A stretch of DNA of 64,000 bases from CAVQFB01 sp963711675. GTDB lineage: Bacteria > Acidobacteriota > Terriglobia > Terriglobales > Acidobacteriaceae. Under the pieces are notes generated by a model, which was given only the letters and a program-made list of their open reading frames with translations, was not told the DNA's origin and made no database searches. Location: assembly GCA_963711675.1 (NCBI GenBank), contig CAVQFB010000013.1, positions 219,239 to 283,238 on the forward strand. The letters run 5' to 3'. Below are positions 9,058 through 17,349 of this stretch, piece after piece (position 1 is the first letter of the stretch; every line of letters begins with the position of its first letter). Made by a program: the position numbers and the translations under genes.

Positions 9058-10539
9058 ATGGCGCAATCGTTTCCGCCTTTCCCCACCTCCACGCAAGCGG
9101 GGCAGGGTTCCTCCGGTCTGCGGCAGCCGCCTCCTTCAGACTCCGACGATTCCCCCCCTCAAACTGCTGAACAGGTTGTTGCAGCTCTCCGCACCGCAAT
9201 CACCGGAGGCGACTGGGATCTTGGGACGGCGCTGGAAAAACTTGCCATTGCCGCCCACAAGCTGACGCGTGCCGACGGTGCCGCCATTGCGATGTTGCAG
9301 GGCGGCCTCGTGATTTGCCGCGCCCGCTCTGGTTCAATCGCGCCTCAGTTGGGCACACCCCTCAGCGTGGACTCGGGCATCTCCGGCGAGTGCCTCCGCA
9401 CTGGGCAGTCCATGCGCTGTGACGACACCACCAAGGACCTGCGTGTGGACGCGGAAGTCTGCGGACGTCTCGGTCTGCGTTCCATCGCTGTCGTGCCGCT
9501 GCGAGGCACGCACCGCGTGGTCGGGATTTTGGAAGCTTTTTCTTCCCGGGCCTATTCTTTTCCTGATCGGCACCTTCAGCTGATGTCCGAGTTGGCGGAT
9601 CTTGCCGTCGCTGCCCGATCAGCACATCGGCAGAAGACCCGTGCCACCAACCCTCAAGCTCGTCGCGCCGCAGTCGTACTTGCTGGCTCAGGTGTTCTCC
9701 CCAGCCTGCGCCAGGTGGCCACGTCGGCAAATCGGACTTTGCGCCATTCCATGCCGGTTCTGGGAGTTTTGCTTGCTGGAGTGATATTGGTCGTCGGTTT
9801 GGGATGGTTGCTCCTTCGTGGCCGCTCTGCTGGGGCCACTCCACCGCCTACCACGGCGCATGCAGTGGCAAAACCCTCCGGCGAGCCGGAGCCGCTGGGT
9901 TCCTCTGCGGCCTTGGTCTTTAACGGTGCTGCAGCCAGCAGTTCGCCTCCGCCGACACCCAAGCCGAGTCCCTCGCTCCTCGCTCGAGCCTCGCAAAAAT
10001 CCGACGTTTCGCCTGCACGTCTGGTTCAGAAGGCATCGCAGACAGAAGCACTACCGGCTGCTGCCAGTCCGGATAGCCCCCGCGATACTTCATCGACTGA
10101 TTCGCCCACAACCTCCGCGCCCACAGCGCAGCCTCCTCAACCAACTGCGCAAGGGAAGACCGACGACGTTGCTCCCACGCTGGCAAGCGCAGCACTGCCA
10201 GAGCCATCCGCCCTGGGCTCGGTGCTTTCAGCATCTCCTCGTATTCCTTCTCGATCGCTCCCCATCTCGCAAGGCGTTACTGACGGAGTTGTGATCCATA
10301 GAGTTCAGCCGGTATACCCTGAGACGGCTCGTCAGGCAAGGCTCGAGGGACGCGTCGTCTTGCAGGCCACGGTCACGGAGGATGGAACGGTTCGCGATAT
10401 GAAGGTTGTGAGCGGCCATCCGATGCTGGCTCGCGCCGCCCAGGATGCCGTTGCGCAATGGCGTTACAAACCTTATCGCCTGAACGGCAAGCCAGTGAGC
10501 ATGCCCACCGAGATCAAACTGGATTTCAAACTACCCTGA
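9058..10539 (+). CDS. GAF domain - transmembrane - TonB C-terminal fusion protein
   Basis: 493 residues from ATG 9058, which has AGGAG seven bases upstream. Domain order: GAF at 36-190 (ending near AFSSRAYSFPDRHLQL), basic linker, one membrane helix 231-253, a Pro/Ser/Thr-rich spacer 255-400, and a TonB C-terminal domain about 405-493 (VQPVYPETARQARLEG, then MLARAAQDAVAQWRYKPY). The layout places GAF in the cytoplasm and the TonB domain in the periplasm. TonB domains energise outer-membrane receptors through ExbBD; a GAF domain could gate this by a small ligand or redox state. No exbBD neighbour is seen. The function of the fusion is inferred. Confidence 0.85.
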   Translation: MAQSFPPFPTSTQAGQGSSGLRQPPPSDSDDSPPQTAEQVVAALRTAITGGDWDLGTALEKLAIAAHKLTRADGAAIAMLQGGLVICRARSGSIAPQLGTPLSVDSGISGECLRTGQSMRCDDTTKDLRVDAEVCGRLGLRSIAVVPLRGTHRVVGILEAFSSRAYSFPDRHLQLMSELADLAVAARSAHRQKTRATNPQARRAAVVLAGSGVLPSLRQVATSANRTLRHSMPVLGVLLAGVILVVGLGWLLLRGRSAGATPPPTTAHAVAKPSGEPEPLGSSAALVFNGAAASSSPPPTPKPSPSLLARASQKSDVSPARLVQKASQTEALPAAASPDSPRDTSSTDSPTTSAPTAQPPQPTAQGKTDDVAPTLASAALPEPSALGSVLSASPRIPSRSLPISQGVTDGVVIHRVQPVYPETARQARLEGRVVLQATVTEDGTVRDMKVVSGHPMLARAAQDAVAQWRYKPYRLNGKPVSMPTEIKLDFKLP

Positions 10540-10548
10540 AATGGAAAG

Positions 10549-11160
10549 TTAGCGGGTCTCTACCGTCGGTGAGGCCGGGGTTGCGTTCCCGGAAAGATTC
10601 AATACCTGCTTGAAGCTGCCACGCTGCTTCTGGATTTTTTCCTGCAGAAGAGTGATCGCGTAGATCAGCTGCTCCGGACGTGGCGGGCATCCCGGCACAT
10701 ACACATCCACCGGGATCACCTGATTCACGCTTTGCACCAGCGCGTAATTCTGGAACACGCCTCCCGAGGTCGCGCACGCGCCCATCGAGATCACCCACTT
10801 CGGTTCCGGCATCTGCTCCCACAACTGCCGGATCACGGGTGCCATTTTGTTTGACACGCGTCCCGCGATGATGATCAGGTCGGACTGCCGCGGCGACGGG
10901 CGAAAAACTTCCGCGCCGAAGCGCGCAATGTCGAATCGCGCGGCGCCCATGGACATCATCTCGATGGCGCAGCACGCCAGGCCAAACGTCATGGGCCAGA
11001 TCGAGCTCTTGCGCATCCAGTTGATGGCCGAGTCCAGCGTCGTAAGAACTACTCCTTCGGGCGTCGGGTTCCCGAAGGTGAGTTCTTTCACGACCCGCTT
11101 GCCGTTTTCGACCTCGACATAATTTCCGTAGCTGACTTCGCGTCCCATGATGTTTTTCAT
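10549..11160 (-). CDS. nuoB: NADH-quinone oxidoreductase subunit B
   Basis: 203 residues from ATG 11160 (an upstream in-frame start at 11217 and an internal ATG at 11148 are alternatives). All four ligands of the N2 [4Fe-4S] cluster are visible: C63 and C64 in LACCAIEMM, C129 in SMGACATSGG and C158 in VPGCPPRPEQ. NuoB sits at the junction of the peripheral arm and membrane domain of complex I and passes electrons to quinone. No other nuo gene lies within the window, so it is separated from the rest of complex I here. It converges with the GAF-TonB gene. Confidence 0.95.
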   Translation of the reverse strand: MKNIMGREVSYGNYVEVENGKRVVKELTFGNPTPEGVVLTTLDSAINWMRKSSIWPMTFGLACCAIEMMSMGAARFDIARFGAEVFRPSPRQSDLIIIAGRVSNKMAPVIRQLWEQMPEPKWVISMGACATSGGVFQNYALVQSVNQVIPVDVYVPGCPPRPEQLIYAITLLQEKIQKQRGSFKQVLNLSGNATPASPTVETR

Positions 11161-11250
11161 TCTAACGGATGCCCGCGCCAAACCCAAACCTGGCGCCAAC
11201 CTTCGGTAGCGGTGCACTTTGGATTTTGGCCCATCTGCTCATCCACCGGC

Positions 11251-11455
11251 GTCATCCTGAGCGAAGCCGCTCTTCAGGCGGAGCGAAGGATCTGGCGCGC
11301 ATCTCCACCCTCATCAGGAACCGAATTTCACCATCACCCAAAGTTCGCTCTACTCCTCAGTTGTGAGTGTGTTTGCGAAGTGCGCCACTACCCCAGATTT
11401 GTCATCCTGAGCGAACCCGAGCATCAGCGAGGGAAGTCGAACGGGGACCTGCTTT
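11251..11455. repeat. Two copies of the GTCATCCTGAGCGAA dispersed repeat (family A)
   Basis: Copies begin at 11251 and 11401 with GTCATCCTGAGCGAA and end in GGATCTGGCGCGC (to 11300) or GGGGACCTGCTTTTT (to 11455). They fill most of the 390-base gap between nuoB and the oxidoreductase gene (11161-11550); no gene is evident there. Short frames across this repeat translate as VILSEA or HPERSE and should not be annotated as proteins. Confidence 0.85.
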
Positions 11456-11550
11456 TTGCCGTATTCATGATGAAGGAAGGTACCGATCGCAATATGCGCC
11501 TTCTCCGCGAACTCTGTGTCCTCTGCGGTTAATGGTTTTACATTCGCCCA

Positions 11551-12573
11551 TCACGGATTCAATACAATCTTCCCGAACATCTGGCTGTTCTCCATGTATT
11601 CGTGGGCCGCACGAATCTCGCTCAATGGAAAAGTCCGGTCCACCACCGCCTTCAGCTTCCCGCTGAACACATGCCGCAGCACTTCATGTAATTCACCCAT
11701 CGTCCCCATGTATGACCCCAGCAGGTTGAACTGCTTCGAAAAGAGAAATCGCAGGTCGACCGACACGTTGGGTCCTGTCGTCGCCCCACACGTGACCAGC
11801 GTTCCGCCCGGCTTCAGCGCCTTCACACTCTCATTCCAGGTCGCTGCCCCAACGTGCTCCACCACGATATCCACGCCTTCCCGGTTCGTGATCTTCTTCG
11901 CCTCGTCGCCGATCTTCTGCTTGTAGTGATCGATCACGAAATCGGCACCCAGGTCCCGCGCCCGCTGCGCCTTCTGATCGTCTCCCGCCGTAGCGATCAC
12001 CGTCGCCTGAAACAACTTCGCCACCTGGATCGCCGCAATGCCCACACCCGAGTTCGCCCCCAGCACCAACACGGTCTGACCAGGCCGAACCGACGCCCGC
12101 CCCGTCAGCATGTGGAACGCGGTGAGGAATACCAGCGGAACGCTGGCGGCCTCATTGAAACCAAGGGTATCGGGTATCGGAATCACGCTCACTTCGGGAA
12201 CCGCGATCAGCTCGCAATTGCCACCGTCCACAGCATTCCCCAGAGCCGTAAACTCCCGGCATTGGTTTTGCCGCCCTGACGTGCACTGCGCGCAGTGATT
12301 GCAGAAGTGCATCGGAGCCAGCAGGACCCGCTGGCCGGGCCTAATCGACGTAACGTATTCGCCGACCTCAGCAACTTCACCGGCAATGTCGCTCCCTAAA
12401 ATATGTGGCAATTTGAGGCCAGGCAGGCCTTTCCTTATCCACAAGTCAATGTGATTCATGGCACAGGCCTTGACCCGCACCAAAACCTGGTCCTTACGGG
12501 GCTTCGGGTCCGGCACATCTTCGTACTTCAACACCTCCGGGCCCCCAAACTCGTGTATCCGTGCGGCTTTCAT
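11551..12573 (-). CDS. Zinc-binding medium-chain dehydrogenase/quinone oxidoreductase-like
   Basis: 340 residues from ATG 12573, preceded by GGGGAAAGG; the GTG at 12603 is not needed. The catalytic domain is GroES-like with HFCNHCAQCTSGRQNQC, a C-x2-C-x2-C-x7-C structural-zinc lobe, and the Rossmann domain starts VLVLGANSGVGIAAIQ. MDR enzymes reduce or oxidise alcohols, aldehydes or quinones with NAD(P)H. It is monocistronic between repeat-rich spacers. The substrate is unknown; the N-terminus (EFGGPEVLKYEDVPDP) resembles the quinone oxidoreductase/zinc dehydrogenase branch. Confidence 0.88.
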   Translation of the reverse strand: MKAARIHEFGGPEVLKYEDVPDPKPRKDQVLVRVKACAMNHIDLWIRKGLPGLKLPHILGSDIAGEVAEVGEYVTSIRPGQRVLLAPMHFCNHCAQCTSGRQNQCREFTALGNAVDGGNCELIAVPEVSVIPIPDTLGFNEAASVPLVFLTAFHMLTGRASVRPGQTVLVLGANSGVGIAAIQVAKLFQATVIATAGDDQKAQRARDLGADFVIDHYKQKIGDEAKKITNREGVDIVVEHVGAATWNESVKALKPGGTLVTCGATTGPNVSVDLRFLFSKQFNLLGSYMGTMGELHEVLRHVFSGKLKAVVDRTFPLSEIRAAHEYMENSQMFGKIVLNP

Positions 12574-12682
12574 GATGGCCTTTCCCCTCAGTTCAACCTT
12601 CAAAACTCTAGTAGACCTTTAACCTAGCACAACGTCTGTCGTTGGCTGGGAGTCGATCCTCGCCCGCGCTCGGGACTTCGAG

Positions 12683-12738
12683 ACTCGCCACTCGGTACTC
12701 GCTACTGGGTACTAGCTACTGGGTACTCGCAACTGGCA
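12683..12738. repeat. Heptanucleotide tandem repeat, eight units
   Basis: Eight imperfect 7-mers in strict phase: ACTCGCC, ACTCGGT, ACTCGCT, ACTGGGT, ACTAGCT, ACTGGGT, ACTCGCA, ACTGGCA. The consensus is ACTSGSW. Related arrays occur at 28458-28503, 29921-29960 and 54188-54222. This one ends 40 bases before the XdhC start. Confidence 0.85.
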
Positions 12739-12778
12739 CGTTGACTTGCCCTCCTCAAACCCCAATAATCAAGGTGGA

Positions 12779-13645
12779 ATGGACATCTACGAGGAGATCG
12801 TCAAGCTGCGCCAGACTGGTCGCCGTGGCGCCATAGCGACCATCGTCAACGTGCGCGGCTCGATCCCGTCCTTTGAAACCGCCAAAATGCTCATCCGCGA
12901 CGACGGCTCCATCCTGGGCACGATCGGCGGCGGCTGCGTCGAGGCTGAGGTCTGGCAGGCGGCTCGCGAGGTCATGGAGTCCGAAAAGCCTCGCACCCTC
13001 ACCTTCAACCTGAATCAGGATCCAAAATACGATACCGGTCTCGTCTGCGGCGGCACCCTCGACATTTTCATCGAGCCCGTGCTTCCTCCAGCATCGCTTT
13101 ACATATTCGGCGCAGGTCACGTGTCCGTCAATCTTTACAAGGTTGCCCGCGGTGCCGGATTCGACGTCACTGTGGTCGACGACCGCGAGGCCTACGCCAA
13201 CCGCGAGCGCTTTCCCGAAGCCCGCGATGTCATCGCCGAAGATTTTGACAAAGCCATGGCTCGCATCGAACCGGGCGAAGGCGCCTACATCGTCATCGTC
13301 ACCCGCGGACACCGCGACGATATGCGGGTCCTCCGCTGGGCGGTGCAGACCCGCGCCCGTTACGTTGGCATGATCGGCTCCCGCCGCAAGACCATCGCGA
13401 TTTTCAAGGAACTGCAGAAGGAAGGTCTCTCAGCGGAATTGTTCGAGCGCGTTCATGCTCCGGTTGGTCTCGACATTGGCGCAATCACTCCAGAAGAGAT
13501 CGCCATCGCCATCACCGCCGAACTGATCGCCATCCGCCGCCACGCCGAACGCGCCCTGCCCCACATGAGCTGGTTCCACACGCATCAAACCCCTGCGTCC
13601 GACACGCCAAAAGAAGCCTCCGAAGCTGTAAGAGACGAGCCGTAA
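12779..13645 (+). CDS. XdhC/CoxI-family molybdenum cofactor maturation protein
   Basis: 288 residues from ATG 12779 (TTG 12746 is in frame but gives a non-family extension). The N-terminal XdhC_CoxI domain contains ATIVNVRGSIPS and GTIGGGCVEAEVW; the C-terminal Rossmann-type XdhC_C domain contains YIFGAGHVSVNLYKVA and YVGMIGSRRK. XdhC binds Moco and helps form and insert its sulfurated version into xanthine dehydrogenase-type enzymes. The next gene, 45 bases on, is a MocA-type nucleotidyltransferase, a natural partner. No molybdenum hydroxylase is in the window. Confidence 0.92.
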   Translation: MDIYEEIVKLRQTGRRGAIATIVNVRGSIPSFETAKMLIRDDGSILGTIGGGCVEAEVWQAAREVMESEKPRTLTFNLNQDPKYDTGLVCGGTLDIFIEPVLPPASLYIFGAGHVSVNLYKVARGAGFDVTVVDDREAYANRERFPEARDVIAEDFDKAMARIEPGEGAYIVIVTRGHRDDMRVLRWAVQTRARYVGMIGSRRKTIAIFKELQKEGLSAELFERVHAPVGLDIGAITPEEIAIAITAELIAIRRHAERALPHMSWFHTHQTPASDTPKEASEAVRDEP

Positions 13646-13690
13646 TCAGCCAACACTGACTTCCCGCCCTCTTTCTGCTATCTTCCCCTC

Positions 13691-14329
13691 ATGAGCCGCG
13701 CCCCCAGCTTTTGCGGCGTGATCCTCTCCGCCGGGGAATCGACCCGCATGGGGACCGACAAGGCTCTGCTTCCCTGGCCGCCCTTGAGCCCCGGCCAGCC
13801 TGCGTCTGGCGAAACTTTTCTGTCTGCCGCTATCCGTTCGCTTTCGCCGAACGCCGATATGGTTATCGTCGTAGCCGGCAACAACGAACCGAATCTCGAG
13901 CCGATCGTGTACGCGAGCGCCGCGTTCCTGGTGCGCAACCCCGATCCCTCCCGGGGACAGTTCAGCTCGCTCCAGGTCGGTCTTCAGGAAGTCCTCAATC
14001 GTGGCCGCGACGCAGCCGTGATCACTCTGGTCGATCGCCCACCCGTTGCTCCCGCTACCATAGAGGCTCTCCGCTCCGCCTTCGAAGACGCCTATGCCCG
14101 CGGCAAGTGGGCGGTCGTCCCGCAGTATGGCGATCGCCATGGCCATCCCATCCTGATCGGGCGCGAGATGATGACGCGCTTCCTGCAGGCTCCGGCAACC
14201 GCCGCTGCCCGTGACATTGAGCACCAAAACCAGCAGCACATCGAATACATCACCGTAGATGACCCCTTCGTCGCCGCCAACATCGATACTCCCCAGGACT
14301 ACGCCGCCCTAACTACTCCGGTTCGGTAG
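13691..14329 (+). CDS. MocA-like molybdenum cofactor nucleotidyltransferase
   Basis: 212 residues. The N-terminal signature LSAGESTRMGTDKALLPW is the nucleotide-binding loop of MobA/MocA NTP transferases, followed by LVDRPPVAPATIEAL, which carries the metal-binding Asp. MocA attaches CMP, and MobA GMP, to molybdopterin; adjacency to xdhC favours the MocA/CTP reaction used by xanthine dehydrogenase-type enzymes. The start lacks a clear Shine-Dalgarno but matches the domain start. The MobA alternative cannot be excluded. Confidence 0.85.
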   Translation: MSRAPSFCGVILSAGESTRMGTDKALLPWPPLSPGQPASGETFLSAAIRSLSPNADMVIVVAGNNEPNLEPIVYASAAFLVRNPDPSRGQFSSLQVGLQEVLNRGRDAAVITLVDRPPVAPATIEALRSAFEDAYARGKWAVVPQYGDRHGHPILIGREMMTRFLQAPATAAARDIEHQNQQHIEYITVDDPFVAANIDTPQDYAALTTPVR

Positions 14330-14387
14330 TCGGCGACCGCATCTTTGGGTGTTCGTGCGCCAAGGGGGGATACGCAACTGAGGATGC

Positions 14388-14540
14388 CCCATCCCTTCGC
14401 GCTTTTTGTGAAAGGGTGGGTTACATAACTGTGTGATAGTTCGCGCCAGCGAGCACCGCCACCGCCATCCCCATGAATTGTCATCCCGAGCGTAGTACGA
14501 TTCGCGAAGCGATATCGTGCGGAGTCGAGGGACCTGCTTT
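14388..14540. repeat. Repeat-filled spacer: family D hairpin and family A copy
   Basis: A near-palindrome at about 14388-14420 (CCCATCCCTTCGCG, then GTGAAAGGGTGGG) resembles the hairpin at 59841-59874. It is followed at 14480 by TGTCATCCCGAGCGTAG running to GGGACCTGC at 14537, a family A copy with its own internal inverted repeat. No gene is seen between 14330 and 14595. Confidence 0.65.
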
Positions 14541-14595
14541 ATGATTGGACCGTCTCGAGATGTCGCTTACTCCTAAGAGATTAGCAATCACCATC

Positions 14596-15312
14596 ATGTC
14601 CCAGACCCTGAACCCCACTGCCGCCCAATTCGTCGACTCTGTTCTCGCCCTCAAGCCTGCGTTTGCCACTTTCGACTGCGACGGAACCCTCTGGTCCGGC
14701 GACGCAGGCGAAGGCTTTTTCAGCTGGGAACTGGATCGCGGCCTGGTCTCCGACGAGATCGTCCGCTGGGCTCGCCCCCGCTACGCCGAATACCGCGCCG
14801 GAAGGGTCAGAGAAGAAGTCATGTGCGGTGAGATGGTGACCATGCATCGCGGCATGAGCGAAACCGAGGTGCAGCAAGCCGCCCGCAAATTTTTCGAAGA
14901 GAATTTCGTAAGCAACATCTTCCCTGAGCTACGCCAACTAGTCGCCCAGCTAAAAGAACAGGGCTGTGACGTGTGGGCCGTCTCGTCCACCAACGAGTGG
15001 GTGATCCGCGCCGCCATGCCCTATTTCGGCCTATCCGAGAATAAAGTTCTGGCGGCCGCGGTCGAAGTGAAGAACGGCACGATCACTGACCACTTGGTCC
15101 GAATCCCCAGCGGCCCCGGTAAACCGCAGGCGATTCACGAGGTGGTCAAACGCGCCCCGGACGCGGCTTTCGGCAACTCCATGTGGGACGCCGATATGCT
15201 GAAGATCGCCCGCCACCCATTCGCGGTAAACCCTAATCCTGACTTGGAGAGCGTCGCGCAGCAAAGTGGCTGGCGTGTCTACTGGCCCGACTCCACCCAG
15301 CATCGTCGCTAA
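14596..15312 (+). CDS. HAD-superfamily phosphatase (phosphoserine phosphatase-like)
   Basis: 238 residues from ATG 14596; in-frame alternatives are ATG 14560 and TTG 14545. Motif I is DCDGTLWSG, giving the nucleophile and acid/base aspartates. Motif II is WAVSSTNEW, and the late FGNSMWDADML holds the acidic motif IV (usual form GNSxxDxxM). It should hydrolyse a small phosphomonoester in the cytoplasm. The upstream spacer is repeat-filled, and the downstream IscU-like gene converges. The substrate is unknown. Confidence 0.85.
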   Translation: MSQTLNPTAAQFVDSVLALKPAFATFDCDGTLWSGDAGEGFFSWELDRGLVSDEIVRWARPRYAEYRAGRVREEVMCGEMVTMHRGMSETEVQQAARKFFEENFVSNIFPELRQLVAQLKEQGCDVWAVSSTNEWVIRAAMPYFGLSENKVLAAAVEVKNGTITDHLVRIPSGPGKPQAIHEVVKRAPDAAFGNSMWDADMLKIARHPFAVNPNPDLESVAQQSGWRVYWPDSTQHRR

Positions 15313-15368
15313 ACTACTTCCAAAGTTATTCCGGCTTGTGCTTGGCACCGTCCGTAATTGTCCGATTC

Positions 15369-15794
15369 CTAAAACGAATTGTCATCCTGAGCGAAGCGAA
15401 GGACCTGCTTTCTCCTGATCAACTCCTCACTCAACCGCGCTTCGCTTGACTTCACCATCGCCGCCAGCGCATCCATCGCTAGATGACTGGCGTGCGTCGA
15501 CGCCTCCGGCAACCCGCCTACCGCCTCAACTAGCTCATCCCGGCGAAGACTCTCTGCCTCCGCAATAGTCTTCCCCTTCACCAACTGCGTCAGCGCTGAC
15601 CCGCAAGCCATCGCCGGAACACATCCCTTCGCCAGAAAACGAATCTCCACGATCCGCTCACCCTCTACTCTTATCGTCAATTTGAGAACGTCCCCGCACC
15701 CGGGATTCTCGATCTGTACGGAAGCGTCAGGGGCCTCCACCTCGCCCGCGTTGCGCGGATTCTGGAAGTGATCGAGTATCTGAGCCGAATACAT
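15369..15794 (-). CDS. IscU/NifU-like iron-sulfur cluster scaffold, variant
   Basis: 141 residues from ATG 15794 (AGG nearby). C33-G-D35 in NPGCGDV and C58 in KGCVPAMACGSAL match the first two cluster ligands and the stabilising Asp of IscU. The third ligand position, normally HCS, is H101-A-S here, so one Cys is missing; C64 lies where IscU usually has Ser. Residues 128-141 (RKQVLRFAQDDNSF) are encoded by a family A dispersed repeat at 15381-15412, so the native stop has probably been overrun. A role in Fe-S assembly is likely but the cluster chemistry may differ. Confidence 0.82.
   Translation of the reverse strand: MYSAQILDHFQNPRNAGEVEAPDASVQIENPGCGDVLKLTIRVEGERIVEIRFLAKGCVPAMACGSALTQLVKGKTIAEAESLRRDELVEAVGGLPEASTHASHLAMDALAAMVKSSEARLSEELIRRKQVLRFAQDDNSF
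15381..15412. repeat. Family A repeat forming the 3' end of the IscU-like gene
   Basis: Reads GTCATCCTGAGCGAAGCGAA then GGACCTGCTTTC on the plus strand; the complement encodes the last residues of the scaffold protein. It is the only family A copy seen inside a real reading frame in this window. Confidence 0.85.
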
Positions 15795-15902
15795 CGTGCC
15801 TATTGTAGCGGCACTATCCGCTTGTGAGTTCGGCCACAAGCCCGGAAAGCAACAACATTCGGCGGAACTCGCCACCCCACGCTAGACTGGACCCAGTTCC
15901 CA

Positions 15903-16742
15903 ATGCCCGCCCACACGCCAACCCGCATCGTCAGCCTTCAGCCCAGCGCCACCGTCATCCTCAAAGAAGTCGGCTGCCTGGATCGTATCGTCGCCTGTAC
16001 CAGGTACTGCCGCGACGTCTGCCCGGAAATCTCGGCCACCAATCCCATCATCCTCGCTGACTCCTGGACCGCCCAGGCCGCCCCTATCATTGCTGCCCGC
16101 CCCGACCTCGTGATCGCCGCCGTTCCCTACCAGGAAAAGGCCGTCTCCGAAATTCTGAAAGCCGGTGCTCGCTTCCTGGGCCTCGCGCCCAAGTGTCTGG
16201 AGGACATCTATACGGATGTCGCTATCATCGCCGGAACCGTTGGTGCCTCTGCGCGCGGCGAAACCGTCATCGCTGAAATGCAGCGCGAAATCGAAGCCAT
16301 TCGCGCTCGGGTGCCCGCCTCCCCTCGCCCACGCGTCTTCTGCGAAGAGTGGGGCAAGCCGCTCATCGCCTCCCAACGCTGGGTCGCTGAACTGGTGGAG
16401 GCTGCCGGTGGAACCTTCATCGGCGAGCCCGGCAAGCAACATTCCCCTGACGAAATACGTGCTGCCGATCCCGAAATCCTCATCGCCGCCTGGTGCGGCG
16501 CAGGCGACCGCGTGCCTCTGGAAAGAATCCTCCGCGACCGCGACTGGGAAAAGACCACTGCCGCAATCCACCATCGCGTTTTCTGCATTCGCGACGAATA
16601 TCTCAACACCCCGGCCCTCACTTTGATTCAAGGTCTCCGCTGCCTGGCCGCGGCGATTCATCCCCAACAATTTCCACAGCCCCATGGACTACGATCAATT
16701 ACGACCGTTGCCCAGAAGAAGCGCGAATCCATTGTGCCGTGA
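15903..16742 (+). CDS. BtuF/TroA-like helical-backbone binding protein
   Basis: 279 residues from ATG 15903. It opens RIVSLQPSATVILKEVG, typical of cobalamin/siderophore-binding proteins (BtuF family, TroA fold), and continues with ARPDLVIAAVPYQ and PRVFCEEWGKPLIASQRWV. No signal peptide or lipobox is visible, so it seems cytoplasmic or is misannotated at its 5' end; no ABC permease or ATPase is adjacent. Such solitary versions are usually labelled cobalamin-binding protein. The GAF gene follows after 15 bases. The ligand is unproven. Confidence 0.82.
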   Translation: MPAHTPTRIVSLQPSATVILKEVGCLDRIVACTRYCRDVCPEISATNPIILADSWTAQAAPIIAARPDLVIAAVPYQEKAVSEILKAGARFLGLAPKCLEDIYTDVAIIAGTVGASARGETVIAEMQREIEAIRARVPASPRPRVFCEEWGKPLIASQRWVAELVEAAGGTFIGEPGKQHSPDEIRAADPEILIAAWCGAGDRVPLERILRDRDWEKTTAAIHHRVFCIRDEYLNTPALTLIQGLRCLAAAIHPQQFPQPHGLRSITTVAQKKRESIVP

Positions 16743-16757
16743 TTTAACATAGCCGCT

Positions 16758-17240
16758 ATGCCAGTCACGTCCAAACACGACGAAGTCAGGAAAGAGCTGG
16801 AGCACGTCGCGCAAACCGCTTCCTCCGCCCAAGAACTGATGGAGAGCATTGTTCTCCTCCTGCACGACCGCATGCTCAAGTACAACTGGGTGGGCTTCTA
16901 CATGCTCGAAAAGTCGCAGCCGCCCGTTCTGGCGCTCGGGCCTTTTCAAGGGGCCATGACTCCTCACACACGCATTCCTCTCAATCAGGGAATCTGCGGT
17001 GCGGCAGCCTCGACGGGAAAGACCATCGTGGTTGACGATGTGAGAAGCGATCCCCGCTATCTGGCCTGCTCCCTTGAGACCAAGTCGGAAATTGTGGTCC
17101 CCGTCTTCGCTAAGAACGAGGTCGTCGGCGAACTCGATATCGATAGCCACTTCCCCGCCGCTTTCGGCCAGGAAGATCGTGACCTTGTCGAATACTGTGC
17201 CTCGCTGGTAGGCAAGCGTCTGGAAAAGTCCGGCAAGTGA
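16758..17240 (+). CDS. GAF-domain protein, free-methionine-(R)-sulfoxide reductase-like
   Basis: 160 residues, a single GAF domain. The core (WVGFYMLE, LGPFQG, GICGAAASTG, VVDDVRSDPRYLAC) follows the fRMsr pattern. Two of that enzyme's three active cysteines are present, in GICG and LACS. The third, normally just after GPFQG, is absent (AMTPHTRI). It may therefore reduce free methionine sulfoxide poorly or bind a small ligand instead. It sits 15 bases after the BtuF-like gene and 109 before mutT on the same strand. Confidence 0.8.
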   Translation: MPVTSKHDEVRKELEHVAQTASSAQELMESIVLLLHDRMLKYNWVGFYMLEKSQPPVLALGPFQGAMTPHTRIPLNQGICGAAASTGKTIVVDDVRSDPRYLACSLETKSEIVVPVFAKNEVVGELDIDSHFPAAFGQEDRDLVEYCASLVGKRLEKSGK

Positions 17241-17349
17241 ACATCGAGCCGATCGTGTGCCCTGCGTGCCCGCCCGGCTCAACTCCTGCTTTCAATCGTC
17301 GCGGGGACTCGGCCCAAATTGCCGTTGTCGCGAGCGAATCTTCTTGAGC

